Position numbers and translations under genes: made by a program. A stretch of DNA of 64,000 nucleotides, from assembly GCA_054601695.1 (NCBI GenBank), contig BAAHQB010000240.1:1-64000 (forward strand). The letters are read 5' to 3'. Below the pieces are notes generated by a model. It did not search any database. It worked only from the letters and a program-made list of their open reading frames with translations, and was not told the DNA's origin. Below are positions 1-64,000 of this stretch, one piece after another. This DNA comes from Amorphochlora amoebiformis. Taxonomy: Eukaryota; Cercozoa; Chlorarachniophyceae. Positions within the stretch are counted from its first letter, which is position 1. Every line of letters begins with the position of its first letter.

Positions 1-585
1 TACTGTGGTATGTGTGTCACAGTGTGTGTCATGGGCCACGGTGTATATCAGAGATATATATAATATAGTATATATATATATATATATCATTGTATATATA
101 TCTAGCATATACACTAGGTTATATATATATATATGTATATATACTAGATATATGTGTATGTATATATACAATATATATATATATATGTATATATGTATAT
201 ACATACATATATATATATATCTAGATATATTTAATAAAAAAGTGTGTGTGTATACGTGTAATATTATGTGTACATCCCGTGTATAATTGTATCACTAGTA
301 TCATTATTAATTTATATCATAGTATTTTAGTAGTTCAAGTATATTAGTTAGGTTAGTACACATCAGCTAGAGACTCTTAGAGACTAGGCTGTGTATAATT
401 CAACGGTACATAATCATTTTTGTAGTGTACTATGATTATATTTATTATACTATGATGTTGTATATCCAATGGCAATTATTAGTATGTGTAATATTATTAA
501 ACATACATACATATACATATATTTATATATATATTATATATATATATATATATACATATATTATGTAATATACATGTACATATGT

Positions 586-635
<50 letters not shown>

Positions 636-659
636 CATATATATATATATATATATACC

Positions 660-1677
660 GCCCCATGAATTCGAATAGCAAGCCGATCCGTGCTTATGCC
701 GATAAATTTACGTAGAAAATAATAAAAGGCGCGAGAGACGATACGATTATGCCGTCGCCTCTGCGCTACTGGTCGGATATCTTGGTATTTCGACTAAAAG
801 ACTAAATAACCATAGCGACGCGCCATCTACTCGCCATGGGGCAATATGCAGCGGTCAGACCCCCTCTCTCCTGACTTGAAATCTTCGCTCTTCTCTGTCA
901 GCTGGGGCACGTCCTGACTTCTGATCGCAGCTTTCCCATCGAAGTCGTGACCCTGGGCTCTGTCACGCCAGTCCATACCCGTCAGTGGCCCGTCACTGAC
1001 CGTCAGTGGTTTTTCGGAACTTTTTCGGAAGGTTTTTTCCCCATCCTTACCTTGAAATCGCCCTAATTCGAGCCACGATTGATGTCTTCGTGGACCGACC
1101 CCGGCCGAGTGGACCGGCGGGCAAAAGGAGGGCGGGCACCGCCATATGGAGGAAACATGGGTGGTCTCCAAACTAAGGTTTCCATGTAAGACCGCCAGTG
1201 ACGAAGGTATTCGAAATTTTATGCGATTTCGCTGGCCAAACATCCCAATATCGTTGAAAATAAGCTTCGAAACTATGGTGAGTAAAGACCCGGCTCTGGG
1301 GAGTTAATTCTACCAAATTGGAAATATATCGGGTCGATATGCACAATATGGGTGATTGAGAGGGGATAGGTTACTCGAAATGGCAGCAGTCAGACATATG
1401 GCAGTTATACTAGGGGTAGCAAGTTGATAGTGTTGCATGGTGTGAAATTTTTCTTGTTTAGGACATGGCGTGCGGCGAATTTTCAAAATTTTGGCGAAAT
1501 TTTCAAATCAGAGGTCTCGCTAGAACTGGGGGTCATCTTGGTAAAATTTATATTTTGATTGGTGCGAGGGGGGAAATTGGAAAATTTGAGGGGGAATCAT
1601 CAACGCTGACTGTTTCAGATTTCAGAAATAGTCCCTATTATGCGAAGTTCAAGATCGTAGAGCGATATGTGTGATTG

Positions 1678-1680
<3 letters not shown>
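660..1680. other. TA-poor stretch without recognisable gene
   Basis: About 1 kb of mixed-composition sequence with GC-richer parts near 840-1200. A 138-codon open frame runs on the minus strand (1243-827) and a 69-codon frame on the plus strand (1465-1674). Neither shows a motif I recognise and neither chains to a neighbour by splice sites. It could hold an upstream exon or promoter of the plus-strand gene starting near 2919, or the edge of another gene. Confidence 0.3.
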
Positions 1681-1761
<81 letters not shown>

Positions 1762-1777
1762 ATATATATATATATAG

Positions 1778-1860
<83 letters not shown>

Positions 1861-1862
1861 TA

Positions 1863-1904
<42 letters not shown>

Positions 1905-1953
1905 CATATATATGTGTGTGTTTGTGTTTATGATTCCGAGTATAATAGAAATA

Positions 1954-2032
<79 letters not shown>

Positions 2033-2033
2033 A

Positions 2034-2093
<60 letters not shown>

Positions 2094-2096
2094 CAA

Positions 2097-2146
2097 GTGG
2101 TTTGTCAGGGCACAGCACCTCGTCTTCGTGTCCGTATTATATACAC

Positions 2147-2220
<74 letters not shown>

Positions 2221-2272
2221 TGACGAGGACGAGGGGCTGTGCCCTGACAAACCAGTTGGAACCACTTCAATG
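2097..2272. repeat. Foldback (inverted-repeat) element with a (TA)n loop
   Basis: The left arm, about 2099-2136 (TGGTTTGTCAGGGCACAGC, then CTCGTC), is the reverse complement of the right arm, about 2218-2268, with a few mismatches and one 10-bp indel in the outer part. The arms are separated by about 75 bp of (TA)n, which itself can fold back. This could be a small foldback/MITE-like element or an inverted duplication around a TA tract. No transposase or clear target duplication is visible. Confidence 0.75.
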
Positions 2273-2306
2273 ATATACATATATATATATATTATAATAT
2301 ATATAA

Positions 2307-2355
<49 letters not shown>

Positions 2356-2918
2356 ACATATGTATAACTTGTAGATGTATATAATATTCATATTTATATT
2401 GATACTGAGAGCATAACTCCCCCCCAACGACAAGCCCACAGTCCCCTAATACACACACTTTCCCCATTTATTACATGCCAGGCATATTGCCAGCCGCTCC
2501 TGGCAAAACAAATATCAAAGCAAAACCTTTTTAAAAAAGCATAAAAATACGTATTATTAGCAAAGTATAAGAAAACAATTATATGATTAAAGGAGCTTAA
2601 GGAATCGTAACCCAGTAGGAGAAAAATTCAGAAAATCCGGAAGCTCGATCGAGCTGACCCGTGGTCAGGCTGAAGCGATATTCCGGCCACAACCATCAGA
2701 TATCCTTCACGTTGATAAGGTCAGATATATCCCGTTATAAAAATGCGGCTTGGGCTTGTCAGGAGGGGCCATGGTTTGTGATTCGAACCCTAATTTACAA
2801 GATTAGCGCTTGCAGAGATCCCAAAAAGCAGCCTGGAATATGAAATGCAGACGCTTCTCCTACGCATTGGATTAATTAGAATTCTAATGTATGATGTGTT
2901 TTTTATTTGCAGACGAAA

Positions 2919-5673
<2,755 letters not shown>

Positions 5674-6827
5674 TTTCGAAATTGGGATCGTAGTGTGTAT
5701 TGTTGACATCTAGTGTGTGCCGCAATTTTATTTTTCGCTCTCATTATGTACTTATATACACATAATTATATGTCAGAAAACATCTCTAGAATAATCAGTG
5801 ACTACAAACCACCGTAGTCTGAATATATGTCAATGAAAAACGTTTCAAATATCAAACAGAGTGTTGTACAGTGTGGTAGTAACACGTTTTAAAGATTTAC
5901 AAAAGTCTTCGTCTTAACCTCGTACGTGTGCAATCACCATGATGCACTGGTATTGAAGCACTACCAGCACGTATATCCGGTACAGGTAAACTAAGCACCA
6001 CAATGGCCAGTTATACAATGTACGTATTCGGCATAATTTGGCAGCGGAATACGAATCGGATTGTCCGTACGACATATACATAGCGAGATTTCAAATACAC
6101 AAATGTAACACAATACGTACGTACGCATTATCAATGATTCATCATTATTAGTATATTCGTATGAATCGTATCACGACCATAGGCTGAGATACGTACGTAC
6201 GTATAAATTTATCATAAATTGGGCGAAACCTCCTAGTACGAAAACGGGTGTACGTACGTATAAACTGGTGTACGTACGTTTGTATGTACGTTTGTACGTA
6301 CGTTTGTACGTATGTACGTATGTACGTTTTGTACGTACGTTTGTACGTACGTGCTAGACCGATATCGATCATATTACACCTGAATCTATATACTAGATAT
6401 AATCTAGATAATGTACAATATTATGTCGTGACGAAACACATCTAGATACTATATGATACTAGATCTAGTAGATTGTACAAGATATGTATGTACTAGTCCC
6501 AATCTAGGATTGTCGTTCTGTGATTTCATGCATAATATGGTATCAATGACCGTACGCCAGCGCCATTACACGCGATGTGATATTCTAGATATTGTCCAAA
6601 TAATACACACCGGATGGATAGATATTTACCAAAGTCATGCATAACGATAGAGCAAGCTTTAAGCTATGAGCCTAACTCGGCAAGTTGGTATATACGTAAT
6701 CAACATTAAATTGAAGACTTGCGTAACGCGCTGTGTCAGCGAGTATTTCTTTCTACCAAGGCAGATAGATAAGCAGATTTAAGGTGTAATTACTAGAATT
6801 AGTCCATTTCTCGCAGTTTTCATCATG
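5674..6827. other. Tail-to-tail spacer with GTAC-rich and CTAG-rich blocks
   Basis: This interval separates the stop codon of the plus-strand Tudor-like gene from that of the minus-strand importin alpha gene. It is poor in (TA)n. From 6120 to 6355 it contains repeated ACGTACGT/TTTGTACGTACG units. From about 6345 to 6600 it holds about ten CTAG tetranucleotides. I see no coding exon. It may carry the 3' UTRs and transcription end signals of both genes. Confidence 0.6.
6240..6352 (+). repeat. GTACGTACG/TTTGTACG minisatellite
   Basis: Repeated TTTGTACGTACG-like units with GTAC palindromes overlapping one another, in the spacer between two convergent genes. Similar ACGTACGT runs occur at 6113-6125 and 6190-6203. 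Confidence 0.8.
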
Positions 6828-19239
<12,412 letters not shown>

Positions 19240-19689
19240 CTCCTTCCGCCCCGCACCAATTCCCCCTCCCCCACTCCCAGCACCGCTGTCCCCTCCCAGG
19301 GTTCCTCCAGGATTAGTACTCCCTCCTCTCAGCGAGAGAATATACCAAGACTCCAGTGGGCTTCCAGATGTCGTGGAATCTTCACGGAGACTATCTTGAT
19401 CCAAATTAGACGGAGAAGATGAGGTGTGAAAGTCCTCAGATCCCGATATCGACTTCGATTTCGATACCTTTCTGGGCAGAATGGGCAGCGTAAAACCGCC
19501 TATCATGGTAGATTTCGAAGAAACTTGCGGTTGGGATGGCTGTTTTTCGAGGAACGACGGCCCCGTGCGCTTCACGATGGATGCTATCGACGCAATGCCT
19601 ACCAACATTGTAAGGTAGAACCCAACCCGACTCCAAACGAGGCCCCAGCTCTTCCTTTTGCGCGGAATCTCGCGATACGTGTAGGCCAT

Positions 19690-19986
19690 GGCAATCGGTC
19701 TAAATTTGGAGTCTGTGTTGCTGCTACAATCCATCAAGACTCTCGATCCGCCGTGAAATAAAGCAGAAGTGACCCGAGCCTCAAGCCGCGGCTGCCATCT
19801 GGCGGGGTTCGGTATCCAAGTGTGCACATATCCTTTTTGAATATGTTCATATCTTCAGATCGATACTTTGATATATGCCATTACTATTATTCAACATATC
19901 GATTTGATATGCACAATGCCCGTTACCACCGAATTACCGGGATTAATATACGAGAGATCACCAGAGACCTCCAGCCCAGACACAAA
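19690..19986. promoter_or_regulatory. Short head-to-head interval between importin alpha and F-box/LRR genes
   Basis: The likely start codons of two divergent genes are separated by roughly 300 bp, or overlap slightly if the outermost ATGs (19827 minus, 19822 plus) are used. The interval is free of (TA)n and GC-balanced, unlike surrounding DNA. A bidirectional promoter is inferred from position only; I see no specific binding motif. Confidence 0.45.
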
Positions 19987-29953
<9,967 letters not shown>

Positions 29954-30407
29954 ACTCGCAGGTCTGGCAAATCGATCGGGCATTATTCAATCATTAGTAT
30001 TCAATTTCTAGAATTTCTTCAGATTAAAACTGTGAAAAGAATAACCGTTCAGTGATAATTCTCTAGATTCTAGAACTCTGGTACTACTGGACAACTAGAC
30101 AAATGACTCACTCTGTAAATACTGTAGACACTAGATCTTCTAAGTACTGAGTGATCCGAAGTCGATGCAGTCTACAGACGTGATCATTCTCTAAGATTCT
30201 GGGACTTAGGTTACTCCAGTAAGAGTAGTATAATTACTTGAATTAGGCGAATAGGCGAGTCTCTAGAAAGTTTAGTGTCTAGCTCAAGTCTAGTGTACGT
30301 CTAGTACGTGGTATGCATCGTTCTAGTCGTAATTAGAATCTATTCACAAACTTCGTCTAGTTGCGTTGTATCGCTCTAGTCGCTAGCGACGGTAGATTTA
30401 CACTAGC
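29954..30407. other. Tail-to-tail spacer extremely rich in CTAG
   Basis: This 454-bp, TA-repeat-free interval lies between the stop codons of the F-box/LRR gene (+) and the CLU-ankyrin-UBA gene (-). I count about 16 CTAG tetranucleotides, many as TCTAGA or GTCTAGT. No coding exon is visible. It presumably holds both 3' UTRs. Confidence 0.7.
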
Positions 30408-63544
<33,137 letters not shown>

Positions 63545-63626
63545 CTGAAATAATACATATGTATATATTTATATATATATATATATATATATTAATTGAT
63601 ATATATATATATATATATATATTAAT

Positions 63627-63691
<65 letters not shown>

Positions 63692-63697
63692 TAATAT

Positions 63698-63839
<142 letters not shown>

Positions 63840-63844
63840 TATAC

Positions 63845-63919
<75 letters not shown>

Positions 63920-63967
63920 GTAACAATAAATACATATTGCTTTCATGCAATATCTACAAATATACTA

Positions 63968-64000
63968 CCCCCCCCCCCCTCAAAAACCAATCCCCCGCCC
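63968..64000 (+). other. C-rich window end
   Basis: A C12 run followed by CTCAAAAACCAATCCCCCGC, unlike the TA-rich sequence before it. It could be the edge of another island such as an upstream exon or promoter of the CLU gene, but too little is visible. Confidence 0.3.

Noticed and set aside
827-1243. 138-codon minus-strand frame
   Set aside because: It has no recognisable motif and no splice partner; too weak to call as a gene, noted only as an unexplained TA-poor stretch.
1671-2033. Long Tyr-Ile-rich open frames on both strands here and in most (TA)n tracts
   Set aside because: They are direct translations of TATATA repeats, open in all frames, with no composition change, motif or splice support.

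Overview
This window is nuclear DNA from a eukaryote, probably a protist or alga with intron-rich genes. The evidence is multi-exon genes with GT-AG junctions, families restricted to eukaryotes (importin alpha, F-box/LRR, CLU, Tudor-like), and interstitial TTAGGG repeats. I cannot name the species. Much of the window is (TA)n microsatellite lying inside introns. Almost every long open frame rich in Tyr-Ile is an artefact of TATA repeats. Real coding sequence appears as short TA-free islands of about 27-430 bp. I rebuilt the genes by chaining these islands through splice sites that keep one reading frame.

Layout. About 1-2900: mostly (TA)n, a few unexplained TA-poor patches and a foldback element. 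2919-5673 (+): a coiled-coil protein ending in a Tudor/chromo-barrel-like module. 5674-6827: tail-to-tail spacer rich in CTAG and GTAC. 19239-6828 (-): a complete importin alpha gene in 15 exons, with an open N-terminal extension reaching 19689 or 19827. About 19690-19990: a short head-to-head (possibly bidirectional) promoter interval. 19987-29953 (+): an F-box/leucine-rich-repeat gene in about 14 exons (419 residues as modelled). 29954-30407: a second tail-to-tail, CTAG-rich spacer. 30408 to beyond 61254 and probably 63544 (-): one giant gene of at least 48 exons, at least 1,453 residues as modelled, encoding CLU domain, helical region, ankyrin repeats and UBA domain. Its 5' end may lie outside the window.

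Two features run through all three large genes. First, exon edges are repeatedly echoed: pieces spanning an exon-intron junction recur 1-8 times in the adjacent intron, separated by (TA)n. Second, TTAGGG/CCCTAA arrays sit inside introns and often abut the splice sites, in some cases supplying the acceptor AG or following directly on the donor GT.

The genes are not an obvious pathway. Importin alpha serves nuclear import, the F-box/LRR protein is a likely SCF ubiquitin-ligase adaptor, and the CLU-ankyrin-UBA protein combines a mitochondria/mRNA-linked module with a ubiquitin-binding one. No rRNA, tRNA, CRISPR array or bacterial-type gene was recognised.
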